From Stenotrophomonas sp. NA06056 (GTDB lineage Bacteria; Pseudomonadota; Gammaproteobacteria; Xanthomonadales; Xanthomonadaceae), in the NCBI RefSeq assembly GCF_013364355.1, contig NZ_CP054931.1, positions 4,329,501-4,393,500 on the forward strand: a DNA stretch of 64,000 nucleotides. The letters are read 5' to 3'. Made by a program: the position numbers and the translations under genes. Under the pieces are notes generated by a model. The model saw nothing but the letters and a program-made list of their open reading frames with translations. It did no database searches and had not been told where the DNA came from. This document shows, piece by piece, positions 45,787-54,488 of the stretch; within the stretch, counting starts at the first letter, position 1; every line of letters begins with the position of its first letter.

Positions 45787-48561
45787 TCAGTGCGCCTCAT
45801 CCCAGTTGCTGCCCGTACCCGTATCAACGACCAACGGCACCCGCAATTGTGCAGCTTGCGACATGTGCTGCACCACATTGCTGCGCAGCTCTTCAATGAA
45901 CCCGGTCTCGGCTTCGAATACCAGTTCATCGTGCACCTGCAGGATCATCCGCGCCGGAGCGCCGCTGTCGCGCAGCCACTGGTCCACCGCAACCATGGCG
46001 CGCTTGATGATGTCGGCGGCCGTGCCCTGCATCGGCGCATTGATCGCCGCACGTTCAGCGCCGGCACGCAGGCCCTGGTTACGTGCATGAATGTCGTTCA
46101 GGTACAGGCGGCGGCCGAACAGGGTCTCCACGTAGCCCTGCTCCCGGGCCTGCTCTCGCATGCGCTCCATGAAGTCGCGCACGCCCGGATAGCGGCTGAA
46201 GTACAGCGCCACGTAGTCCTGCGCCTGGCCTCGGTCGATGCCGAGGTTGCGGGCCAGCCCGAACGCGCTCATGCCGTACATCAGGCCGAAGTTGATCGCC
46301 TTGGCCGCGCGACGCTCGTTGCTGGTCACTTCTTCCAGGGTGCGGCCGAACACCTCGGCGGCAGTGGCACGGTGCACATCGGCGCCCTGCTCGAAGGCGC
46401 GCACCAGGCCTGGGTCTCCGGACAGGTGGGCCATGATCCGCAGCTCGATCTGCGAGTAATCGGCCGCCAGCAGCTGGAATCCTTCCGGGGCGATGAATGC
46501 GCGGCGGATGCGGCGACCATCCTCGGTGCGGATCGGGATGTTCTGCAGGTTCGGATCGGACGAGGACAGGCGGCCGGTGGCAGCGCCCGACTGGTGGTAG
46601 CTGGTATGCACCCGGCCGGTGTCCGGGTTGACCATCTCGGGCAGCTTGTCGGTGTAGGTGCTGCGCAGCTTGGCCAGGCCGCGGTAGTCGAGGATCACCC
46701 GCGGCAGCTCGTGCTGCTCGGCAATCGCCTCCAGCGCCTCTTCATTGGTACTGGGCTGGCCCTTGGGGGTCTTCACCACCGCCGGCAGCTTCAACTCGTC
46801 AAACAGCACCGCCTGCAGCTGCTTGGGCGAATCCAGGTTGAAGCTGCGCCCGGCCAGTTCGGTGGCCTTCTGCTGCGCGGCCAGCATGCGCGAGGACAGG
46901 TCCTGGCTCTGCCGGCGCAGTTCGTCGGTGTCGATCCGCACGCCATTGGCCTCGATGCTGGCCAGCACCGGCACCAGCGGCATCTCGATGCTGCGGTACA
47001 CGCTCTCCAGGGTCGGTTCGGCCAGCAGCTGCGGCTGCAGCGCGTGGTGCAGGCGCAGGGTGATGTCGGCGTCTTCGGCGGCGTAGCGGCTCGCCTCGTC
47101 GATGCCCACCTGCGAGAACGAGATCTGCTTGGCGCCCTTGCCTGCCACCTCCTCGAACTTGATGGTGTTGTAGCCCAGGTAACGCAGGGCCAACGAATCC
47201 ATGTCGTGACGGGTGGCGGTGGAATTGAGCACGAAGCTCTCAAGCATCGTGTCGTCGTGGTAGCCCTGCACGTCCACGCCATGGCGGCGCAGTACGTGCA
47301 GGTCGTACTTGCCATGCTGGCCCAGCTTCTTCTTCGCCGGATCCTGCAGCACCGGCCGCAGCGCATCGAGCACCTGCGCCAGCGGCAGCTGTGCCGGCGC
47401 GCCCGGATAGTCATGGCCGACCGGGATGTAAGCGGCCTTGCCCGGCTCCACCGCCAGGCTGATGCCTACCAGCCGCGCGCGCATCGCATCCAGCGCATCG
47501 GTCTCGGTATCGAAGCTGATCAGATCGGCCTGCTGCACCCGCGCCACCCAGGCCTGCAACTGCTCGGCGGTCAGCACGGTCTCGTACTCGCCGGGCGCCG
47601 ACAGCGCCGGATCGAGCTCGCCCGCCGGCGGCGCTTCGGCGCTGCCACGGGCGAAACCGGCCGCGGTGCCACGCAGGCTCGGGGTGGCCTCGCTGACCTG
47701 CGCTGGTGCTGCAATCGGACCGCCCAGCTCCTTCAATGCCTGGGTGAAGCCGTAACGCAGGTACAGCTCGCCCAGCGTGGGCACATCCGGGTCACGCAGG
47801 GCCAGCGTGGTCGGGCTGGCGTCCAAGGCAACGTCGGTGCGGATGGTCACCAGTTCCTTGTTCAGCGGCAGGCGATCCAGCGCGGCGCGCAGGTTCTCGC
47901 CGATCTTGCCCTTCATGGTCGGCGCGGCCGCGATCACCCCGTCCAGATCCTGGTATTCGGCCAGCCACTTGGCGGCCGTCTTCGGACCGCACTTCTCCAC
48001 CCCGGGCACGTTGTCCACGGTGTCGCCCATCAGCGCCAGCAGGTCGATGATCTGGTCGGCACGCACGCCGAACTTGTCCATCACCGCTGCATCCGAATCC
48101 ATGCGGCTGCCGGTCATGGTGTTGACCAGTTCGATGCCCGGTCGGACCAGCTGGGCGAAATCCTTGTCGCCGGTCGAGATGGTGACCTTCAGGTCCTGGG
48201 CCACGCCCTGCAGGGCGAGGGTGCCGATCACATCGTCGGCTTCCACGCCGTCGATGCGCAGGATGCTGATGCCCAGCGCTTCGACGATGCGGCACATCGG
48301 CTCGACCTGGCTGCGCAGTTCATCGGGCATCGGCGGGCGGTTGGCCTTGTACTGGTCGTACAGGTCGTCACGGAAGGTCTTGCCGGGGGCATCGACGACG
48401 AACGCGACGTAGGCCGGGCGCTCCTTCAGCGTCGAGCGCAGCATGTTGACCACGCCGAACAGCGCGCCGGTGGGCTCACCCTGTGCATTGGACAGGGGCG
48501 GCAGCGCGTGGAACGCGCGGTACAGGTAACTGGACCCGTCGATCAGGACTAATCTGCTCAT
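45787..48561 (-). CDS. polA: DNA polymerase I
   Basis: Full-length PolA of 924 residues acting in repair and Okazaki-fragment maturation. The 5'-3' exonuclease domain begins MSRLVLIDGSSYLYRAFHALPP. The proofreading domain retains its acidic residues in LISFDTETDALDAM. The polymerase domain has SDPNLQNIPIRTEDGRRIRR, AADYSQIELRIMAHLSGD and the C motif QVHDELVFE. The ATG at 48561 is family-standard. It is divergent from the lipoprotein gene, with 97 bases between starts. Confidence 0.98.
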   Translation of the reverse strand: MSRLVLIDGSSYLYRAFHALPPLSNAQGEPTGALFGVVNMLRSTLKERPAYVAFVVDAPGKTFRDDLYDQYKANRPPMPDELRSQVEPMCRIVEALGISILRIDGVEADDVIGTLALQGVAQDLKVTISTGDKDFAQLVRPGIELVNTMTGSRMDSDAAVMDKFGVRADQIIDLLALMGDTVDNVPGVEKCGPKTAAKWLAEYQDLDGVIAAAPTMKGKIGENLRAALDRLPLNKELVTIRTDVALDASPTTLALRDPDVPTLGELYLRYGFTQALKELGGPIAAPAQVSEATPSLRGTAAGFARGSAEAPPAGELDPALSAPGEYETVLTAEQLQAWVARVQQADLISFDTETDALDAMRARLVGISLAVEPGKAAYIPVGHDYPGAPAQLPLAQVLDALRPVLQDPAKKKLGQHGKYDLHVLRRHGVDVQGYHDDTMLESFVLNSTATRHDMDSLALRYLGYNTIKFEEVAGKGAKQISFSQVGIDEASRYAAEDADITLRLHHALQPQLLAEPTLESVYRSIEMPLVPVLASIEANGVRIDTDELRRQSQDLSSRMLAAQQKATELAGRSFNLDSPKQLQAVLFDELKLPAVVKTPKGQPSTNEEALEAIAEQHELPRVILDYRGLAKLRSTYTDKLPEMVNPDTGRVHTSYHQSGAATGRLSSSDPNLQNIPIRTEDGRRIRRAFIAPEGFQLLAADYSQIELRIMAHLSGDPGLVRAFEQGADVHRATAAEVFGRTLEEVTSNERRAAKAINFGLMYGMSAFGLARNLGIDRGQAQDYVALYFSRYPGVRDFMERMREQAREQGYVETLFGRRLYLNDIHARNQGLRAGAERAAINAPMQGTAADIIKRAMVAVDQWLRDSGAPARMILQVHDELVFEAETGFIEELRSNVVQHMSQAAQLRVPLVVDTGTGSNWDEAH

Positions 48562-48658
48562 GTGCCGATTCTACGCGCCTGTTCCTGCATCGCGGCGACA
48601 CGGCAGCGACGCGGCGTTGGGGCATAATCACGGCTCTTTCCAGGCAAAGGCCCCGCCG

Positions 48659-48943
48659 ATGAAGACCCTGATGCTGGCTTCCCTGCTCCTGCTTGCTGGC
48701 TGCGCCAGCCTGGGCGGTGCGGGTGCTCCCCCGGTGGACGTCAAGGGCGCCGATGTCTCCAAGCGCACGATGGACAACGGTGACACCATCGAGGAGTACC
48801 GGGTGTCCGGCCAGCTGCGCATGGTCAAGGTGACCCCCGCACGCGGTGCCCCGTTCTACATGTACGACAAGAACGGCGATGGCCGCTTCGACAACGACAA
48901 GGACGGCGTGTCGCCGGTGTACTGGAAGCTGTACAGCTGGTGA
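48659..48943 (+). CDS. DUF2782-type small lipoprotein
   Basis: Lipoprotein of 94 residues. MKTLMLASLLLLAGCASLGG carries a lipobox (LAGC) with the acylated cysteine at residue 15. The mature part (GDTIEEYRVSGQLRMVKVTPARGAPFYMYD) matches the DUF2782 pattern found next to polA in related bacteria. Function unknown. The ATG at 48659 directly opens the signal sequence; a GGC-rich leader with AAAGG precedes it. Confidence 0.85.
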   Translation: MKTLMLASLLLLAGCASLGGAGAPPVDVKGADVSKRTMDNGDTIEEYRVSGQLRMVKVTPARGAPFYMYDKNGDGRFDNDKDGVSPVYWKLYSW

Positions 48944-48966
48944 TTCGGTTGCGGTAGGTGCATTCC

Positions 48967-49149
48967 ATCCACGCATGGCGTGGATCTACTAAGCATGCGG
49001 TGGCCCTATCCACGCATGGCGTGGATCTACTGGGCATGCGGTGGCCCTATCCACGCATGGCGTGGATCTACTGGGTGTTGCGGTGGTCCTTCCACGCATG
49101 GCGTGAACCGTTGGCGGTGAACTGCAGTAGATCCACGCCATGCGTGGAT
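48967..49149. repeat. array of SMAG/REP palindromes behind the lipoprotein gene
   Basis: Three inverted copies of the palindrome with arms ATCCACGC/GCGTGGAT and a CTAC end lie at 48967-48989, 49008-49030 and 49049-49071, spaced by 41 bases with a nearly identical spacer (CATGCGGTGGCCCT). A damaged copy follows at 49091-49105, and a GTAG-first copy in the opposite direction at 49127-49149. The same motif is found at 7067-7248 and 10747-10814. Confidence 0.9.
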
Positions 49150-49165
49150 GCTCTTCGGGCCACCG

Positions 49166-49202
49166 AAAAAAAACAACGCCGGCGCGCATCCTGCGGCCGG
49201 CG
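49166..49202 (-). terminator. Rho-independent terminator of the universal stress gene
   Basis: On the minus strand CGCCGGC (49202-49196) pairs with GCCGGCG (49183-49177) and is followed by UUG and a run of eight U residues (49173-49166). It sits 30 bases after the stop of the universal stress protein gene. Confidence 0.85.
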
Positions 49203-49232
49203 TCGGGTCCCCTCCCCGGGAACGCTTGTGTA

Positions 49233-49679
49233 TCAGCGGATGACCAGCACCGGCAGCGTGCTGCGCGCCAGCACTTCGGCGGTCTGGCTGCCCAGCAGCA
49301 CGCGGGTGACGCCGCGGCGGCCGTGCGAGGTCATCACGATCAGGTCGCTGTTGCGCTGGCCCGCCGTCTCGATGATGCCGTCGGCCGCATAGCGGTCCAG
49401 TACATGCACCGGATTGGCGGTGATGCCCTGCTCGGCCGCCTTGGCCAGGGCAGGCTGCAGCACCTTCTGCGCGCCTTCCTCGCGGTCGGCCTTGTATTCC
49501 GGGCTGTTCATGTAGCCCACGCTCCAGCCCATGGCGTCGTACATGCCGACGGCCCACGGCTCGGAAACGGTGACGATGTCGACCTCGGCATTGAGGTCCT
49601 TGGCCAGCTCCAGGCCCTTGGCCAGGCCCTTGTCGGCCAGCTCCGAACCATCGGTGGCGATCAGGATGCGCTTGTACAT
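49233..49679 (-). CDS. universal stress protein (UspA family)
   Basis: Cytosolic UspA-type protein of 148 residues. The N-terminus MYKRILIATDGSELADKGL and the ATP-binding tail MTSHGRRGVTRVLLGSQTAEVL (G-2x-G-9x-G-S/T pattern) are complete. The start at 49679 (MYKRI) is normal for the family; a frame extension upstream is not. It is monocistronic with its own terminator. Which stress it serves cannot be told. Confidence 0.92.
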   Translation of the reverse strand: MYKRILIATDGSELADKGLAKGLELAKDLNAEVDIVTVSEPWAVGMYDAMGWSVGYMNSPEYKADREEGAQKVLQPALAKAAEQGITANPVHVLDRYAADGIIETAGQRNSDLIVMTSHGRRGVTRVLLGSQTAEVLARSTLPVLVIR

Positions 49680-49870
49680 GGTGGGGCTCCGCGGTGATCT
49701 ACCCAGTAGGAACGACACCATTACACACCCGATGTGGAGATCGCGCCTTGCGCAGGATCAATCCGGCAGCGCGCAGCGATGCCTGCGCAGCCTGGCATGG
49801 TCGGCCGATGCGCGGCCGGGCATCGCCCGGCGCGACGTGCCCAGGATCGACAGGCGGCAGGGATGCTCCG

Positions 49871-49896
49871 GTAGCGCCGGGCCATGCCCGGTGGGC
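49871..49896. repeat. GTAG palindrome before rtcA 3' end
   Basis: A single GTAG-ended palindrome with arms GCCGGGC/GCCCGG-like (GTAGCGCCGGGCCATGCCC) lies at 49871-49891, just beyond the rtcA stop on the minus strand. It can fold as a hairpin and probably marks the end of the RNA-repair transcript. The rest of the 219-base gap to the stress gene is without a gene. Confidence 0.7.
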
Positions 49897-49898
49897 AC

Positions 49899-50915
49899 TT
49901 AGGCCTGCACCGTGATCCGCCAGCCGCCCTCGTGGGGTTGCCAGTCGAATTCCACCGGCAGGAACTTCTCGATCAATCGCGCATTGCTGACCAGATGATC
50001 GCTGAGCACATGGGTGGTGAACGCGCCGCCGCCCGCCAGCGCCATCGGCAGCAGCAACTGGTCGGACAGGTACTCGCCAACAGCACCATCACCGTCCAGA
50101 TACTGCTTCACCTGCGCGGCCAGGCGCGCGCCAACCTGCTCGGCCGAGACACTGCGCTCGCCGTGCCCACTGAACACCTCCACGTGGTCGCCATGCCGCA
50201 CGCGCACCAGTGCGACGTTGCCCGGCCCCAGCGCCGGCCGTATCGACTGCACGTTGCGCGGGTGCGGGTCCACGCCCAGCGTCTGCGCCAGTACCTGCAG
50301 TTCGCGCAGGCCGATGCCACTGGACAGGCCCGACATCAACACCTGTGCCTCGACCGCCTGCAACGGCGCACGCACCTCCAGCGACGGCGGCTGCAACGCC
50401 GTGCACGGCTGCACCTGCACCTCCATCACGCCACCGCCCGCCGGATGGAAGCCGTGCTGCAGCAGCTGCATCGACGCCTGCACGCCCATCCGGCCCAGCG
50501 CCGGCAGATAGCTTTCGGCGATGAAGTCAGCGCTGGGTGCCAGCGGATTGTGGGTACCTCCTTCCAGGCGCAGCTGCGACGGCCCCGGCGCGCGCCACAG
50601 TGCCGGCAGCACGGTCTGCAGCACCAGCGTTGCCGAGCCGCTGCTGCCGGTCGCGAAATGATAGTCGCCAGCACTCACCACACCCGGCTCGAAGCGCAGT
50701 GAGGTTGCGCCCAGTTCTGCACCGTGCACACATGCGTTGCCGACCCGCGCCGCGGCGTTGACCGCGGTCAGGTGCTGGCGCATCAATCCCGGCTTGCGCC
50801 GGATCGCGCGGATGTTCTGCAGCGTGAAGCCTGTACCGGTGCACAGGCTCAATGTCAGTGCCGAGCGCAGCAGCTGTCCGCCACCGTGCCCGCCATCCAG
50901 TTCGATCATGTCCAT
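49899..50915 (-). CDS. rtcA: RNA 3'-terminal phosphate cyclase
   Basis: RtcA of 338 residues, which uses ATP to convert RNA 3'-phosphates to 2',3'-cyclic phosphates through an adenylylated histidine. The family opening ELDGGHGGGQLLRSALTLSLCTG and the segment FHPAGGGVMEVQV are present; the region of the catalytic histidine near the C-terminus reads TTHVLSDHL. It is the last gene of the rsr-rtcB-rtcA operon, 82 bases behind rtcB with a strong hairpin in between. ATG at 50915 (or 50909). Confidence 0.95.
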   Translation of the reverse strand: MDMIELDGGHGGGQLLRSALTLSLCTGTGFTLQNIRAIRRKPGLMRQHLTAVNAAARVGNACVHGAELGATSLRFEPGVVSAGDYHFATGSSGSATLVLQTVLPALWRAPGPSQLRLEGGTHNPLAPSADFIAESYLPALGRMGVQASMQLLQHGFHPAGGGVMEVQVQPCTALQPPSLEVRAPLQAVEAQVLMSGLSSGIGLRELQVLAQTLGVDPHPRNVQSIRPALGPGNVALVRVRHGDHVEVFSGHGERSVSAEQVGARLAAQVKQYLDGDGAVGEYLSDQLLLPMALAGGGAFTTHVLSDHLVSNARLIEKFLPVEFDWQPHEGGWRITVQA

Positions 50916-50960
50916 CTGTCTGTTCCTCCGTGCCCGTTGTTTCGATGCCGGGCCTTGCTG

Positions 50961-50991
50961 CCGTGCGCGGCGCAGTGTACGCCGCGCACGG
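50961..50991. promoter_or_regulatory. hairpin between rtcB and rtcA
   Basis: CCGTGCGCGGCG (50961-50972) and CGCCGCGCACGG (50980-50991) form a perfect 12-pair stem with a 7-base loop. There is no U-run, so it is not a normal terminator. In the operon message it could lower read-through, block nucleases or be a cleavage site separating rtcB from rtcA. Confidence 0.7.
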
Positions 50992-50997
50992 GTTGCC

Positions 50998-52224
<1,227 letters not shown>

Positions 52225-52264
52225 GGTGATGTTTCCTTTCATCCAAAGCAAAAACAAAAAAGGT

Positions 52265-52375
52265 GCGGTGACAAAGGTGGTGGAACATTCCGTCGCCTGC
52301 GTTGCCGCAGAGGACGGCCGGGACTTGAACCCGACCCCGAAGGGCTTCCGATGTAGTTCCACCTGCATTCCCCGC
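52265..52375 (-). ncRNA. Y RNA-like, tRNA-mimicking RNA (unit 3, next to rtcB)
   Basis: About 111 bases on the minus strand. Outer stem GCGGGGA/TCACCGC (52369-52375 with 52265-52271, one mismatch) and inner stem GGTGGAAC/GTTCCACC (52356-52363 with 52279-52286) enclose a tRNA-like module. It has a CCC-UUCG-GGG hairpin (52335-52344), a 5-pair T-arm with loop UUCAAGU (52316-52336) and a 12-pair stem with one mismatch capped by GCAA in place of an acceptor end. There is no D-arm. The GGAACTACA motif is shared with units 1 and 2. The 3' end runs into ACC and a U-rich tract, possibly a terminator. Class: bacterial Y RNA (YrlA type), by rsr-rtcB context. Confidence 0.82.
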
Positions 52376-52392
52376 GCAACGAAAGCGAAGGT

Positions 52393-52530
52393 GCCGGCAG
52401 CACGACAAGAATCTGGAGGAACATCCTGCTCTACCACTGAGCTACCGCCGCGTTGCCGCGGCAGGCGGGAGTCGAACCCGCGACCTGGAGCTTAAGAGGC
52501 TGTAGTTCCTCCGGCATTCGCGCTGCCGGC
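52393..52530 (-). ncRNA. Y RNA-like RNA with a nearly complete inverted tRNA body (unit 2)
   Basis: About 138 bases on the minus strand. Outer stem GCCGGCAGC/GCTGCCGGC (52522-52530 with 52393-52401), then GGAGGAAC/GTTCCTCC (52505-52512 with 52415-52422). Between them the 3' half of a tRNA comes first: variable region, T-arm GCGGG-UUCGACU-CCCGC (52465-52481) and acceptor strand CTGCCGC. A GCAA turn leads into the 5' half: GCGGCGG, TA, and a perfect D-arm GCTCAGTGGTAGAGC (52428-52442). The acceptor stem has 8 pairs. The place of the anticodon stem is taken by the Y RNA stem, so there is no anticodon. Confidence 0.85.
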
Positions 52531-52571
52531 GGTGAATCGGTGGCGCCGTTGCCGGTGCCGTTTGAAAAGGT

Positions 52572-52680
52572 GCGGTGACAAGGGAAGTGGAACGTCTGCT
52601 TCCTCACGACAGGCAGGAAACGCGGGACTCGAACCCGACCCCGAAGGGACAACCAATGTAGTTCCACCAGCATTCACCGC
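52572..52680 (-). ncRNA. Y RNA-like, tRNA-mimicking RNA (unit 1, next to rsr)
   Basis: About 109 bases on the minus strand. Outer stem GCGGTGA/TCACCGC is perfect (52674-52680 with 52572-52578); the inner stem GGTGGAAC pairs with GTTCCACT through one G-U pair (52661-52668 with 52586-52593). Inside are a CCC-UUCG-GGG hairpin (52639-52648), a T-arm with loop UUCGAGU and only four good stem pairs (52621-52640), and a 7-pair acceptor-like stem GTTTCCT/AGGAAGC with a 10-base loop. The D-arm is absent. The 5' motif GAATGC-N-GG-N-GGAACTACA is the same as in units 2 and 3. Confidence 0.82.
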
Positions 52681-52700
52681 AAGAACGAATTCCTGGCCCT

Positions 52701-52728
52701 GCCCGGCTGGCCCCATTGCCAGCCGGGC
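52701..52728. promoter_or_regulatory. hairpin between rsr stop and the first RNA
   Basis: GCCCGGCTGGC (52701-52711) and GCCAGCCGGGC (52718-52728) make a perfect 11-pair stem with a 6-base loop. There is no U-run behind it. It stands 25 bases after the rsr stop codon and 20 bases before the first RNA unit, so it could protect the rsr message end or guide processing of the RNAs. Confidence 0.7.
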
Positions 52729-52753
52729 GGTCCGTGGCGACATCCTTGCCGCC

Positions 52754-54301
52754 TTACAACGCCATGTCCTGGATGCGCTGGACCCAGCTGCTGCCGTCCT
52801 CGGCCGCAGCGGCGTACTGCGCGATCAGGTCGAACACCGCATCGCTGAAGCCTCCGATGTGCAGCACGTCGCCGCGCTGCACGGTCTGGCTGCTGGCCAC
52901 CGGCTGCAGGTCGATGCACACCAGCCGCGCCTGTGGGCAGCGACGCTTCAGTGCATCCCACTGCAGCATCGTGGCCGTCTGGCCGCCGGTGCGGGTGTCA
53001 CGCCAACTCTCGTTGTCCGACACCATCACCACCAGGTCCACCGGCTCGCGCTTCAGGTTGAGGTACTGCAGCGGTGCGCTGACCGACGTACCGCCACCGT
53101 TGATCGCCAGCTGGCGGGCCAGCGTCATCACGCTGTCGCGCGGGTTCAACCGCACGTGGCGCACCTCGGTATCGAACGGCAATACCTTGGCCTGTGGCTG
53201 CCCGCGCAACACGCAGGCTGCAACCAGCGCCGCCACGTCCACACAGCGTGCCGCGGTGCTGGCGCCCTTGCGATAGCCGGTCACCGGCGACTGCATGGAA
53301 CCGGACACGTCCACCGCCACCACCACCCGCCCCGGCAATGCCGGTGCCGACGCCGTGGCGATCTCCATCGCATCCTGCAGCGCTTCCAGGATCGGCGACG
53401 GCAAGCCAGCACCCGCGTGGAAGGCCATCAGCAGCTGGTAGGGCAACACTCGGGCACGACGCACCTGCTGCGGATCACGCAAGCGATCTGCGATTACCTG
53501 CACCATCGCCGGATCATCGAACACGCCATTGCGGGCGAACGTGTTGAGGTTCATCCGCATCGACTGCCACGATGCATTGCGGGCCAGTGCCGACCACTGC
53601 GCCGCATCCAGCGGCAGCGTGCTGTAGTACTGGAACGGCAGGTCCGGCGGCAGCCCGCGCGGGTCACGCTTGAACGCTTCGTAGGCCTGCACGACCGTCG
53701 GCAGCTGCGCCTCGTCGTAGGGACGACCGATGATCCACGCATACAACGCCTTGCGCTCGGCGTTGGCCGGCTTCGGGTGCACCATGCGGATCACATCGGC
53801 CAGCGAGGGCTGCTGGCCGATCGCCGCGCGCACCAGCGTTTCCGCCGACGCCTGCTGGATCCACTCGCGCACCCTGCGCTTGGGCAGCGAGCCCAGCGAG
53901 CGGCGCCCCACCTGGCCACTGCGCATGATCTGCACGAACGTGCGCAGCTGGCGGCCGTTGTCGATCACCCGCGGGAACACCAGGGCGAATGCCTCCGGGT
54001 CGCGCAGGCTCAGCACCGCCAGCAGCAGTGCCGGCATGTCCTTCATGTGTGCGACCTGGCGGGCGTACAGCGCAGTGCGGGCGATGAAGCGCGGCTCGAC
54101 CTGCGCGGTCAGCGCCAACACCTGCTGCAGCTGCGCCTCGGCGTCGCTGTAGAAGGTGTTGTTCAGGCACCCGGTGGCCGCATACAGCGCCAGCGCTGCA
54201 CGCGGGTCGCGGCGGTAGGCCAGGCCACCGGCTTCATTGACGGTGTCTGCCTGCGGCGGCTGCGGCGTACGCATCCAGGAGAAAAGCGAAAGGTTGGCCA
54301 T
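52754..54301 (-). CDS. rsr: Ro60-like TROVE domain protein (Rsr)
   Basis: RNA-binding ring protein of 515 residues. Residues 1 to about 320 are helical repeats of the TROVE domain (LALYAATGCLNNTFYSDA near the start). The C-terminal part is a von Willebrand A domain with its metal motif DVSGS at 331-335. Bacterial Ro60 binds Y RNAs and can direct exonucleases or hold misfolded RNA. The ATG at 54301 follows CGAGGA; the frame upstream is a shadow. It is the first gene of the sigma-54-driven repair operon. Confidence 0.95.
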   Translation of the reverse strand: MANLSLFSWMRTPQPPQADTVNEAGGLAYRRDPRAALALYAATGCLNNTFYSDAEAQLQQVLALTAQVEPRFIARTALYARQVAHMKDMPALLLAVLSLRDPEAFALVFPRVIDNGRQLRTFVQIMRSGQVGRRSLGSLPKRRVREWIQQASAETLVRAAIGQQPSLADVIRMVHPKPANAERKALYAWIIGRPYDEAQLPTVVQAYEAFKRDPRGLPPDLPFQYYSTLPLDAAQWSALARNASWQSMRMNLNTFARNGVFDDPAMVQVIADRLRDPQQVRRARVLPYQLLMAFHAGAGLPSPILEALQDAMEIATASAPALPGRVVVAVDVSGSMQSPVTGYRKGASTAARCVDVAALVAACVLRGQPQAKVLPFDTEVRHVRLNPRDSVMTLARQLAINGGGTSVSAPLQYLNLKREPVDLVVMVSDNESWRDTRTGGQTATMLQWDALKRRCPQARLVCIDLQPVASSQTVQRGDVLHIGGFSDAVFDLIAQYAAAAEDGSSWVQRIQDMAL

Positions 54302-54350
54302 GCTGATGTCCTCGGCGGGAACAGCCCGCGTCGTGTCTTGCTGGGTATAG

Positions 54351-54367
54351 AGCAATGGCCGTGCCAA
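54351..54367 (-). promoter_or_regulatory. sigma-54 promoter of the rsr-RNA-rtcBA operon
   Basis: On the minus strand TTGGCACGGCCATTGCT matches the -24/-12 consensus TTGGCACG-N4-TTGCT without a mismatch and with correct spacing. Transcription should start about 12 bases further, near 54340, leaving a leader of about 40 bases before rsr. RtcR, encoded divergently, is the expected activator. Confidence 0.92.
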
Positions 54368-54393
54368 CTTTTCCTCGAAGCACCCATGCAATT

Positions 54394-54420
54394 GATTTTC
54401 ATGAAATTTCTTGTGAATCG
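54394..54420. promoter_or_regulatory. candidate RtcR binding region
   Basis: An A/T-rich island with two overlapping palindromes, TTTCATGAAA (54397-54406) and GAAATTTC (54403-54410), lies about 40 bases upstream of the -24 element and 80 bases before rtcR. Activators of this type bind upstream inverted repeats, so this is the best candidate. There is no direct evidence of binding. Confidence 0.5.
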
Positions 54421-54488
54421 AGCGGCTTTGACCAGCGAACCGTTGCGAAAAGATATATATTCTCTGCGCATCATTTATAGGATTGGAT

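Noticed and set aside
45790..48552. A 920-codon plus-strand gene
   Set aside because: Antisense to polA over its full length; typical of GC-rich shadow frames.
48967..49149. CRISPR array
   Set aside because: Same as above: palindromic SMAG-type copies with conserved spacers, one copy damaged and one inverted.
52428..52481. An ordinary tRNA gene on the minus strand
   Set aside because: D-arm and T-arm are perfect, but the halves are in reversed order, no anticodon arm exists and the ends are closed by a tetraloop; it is better explained as part of a Y RNA-like molecule.
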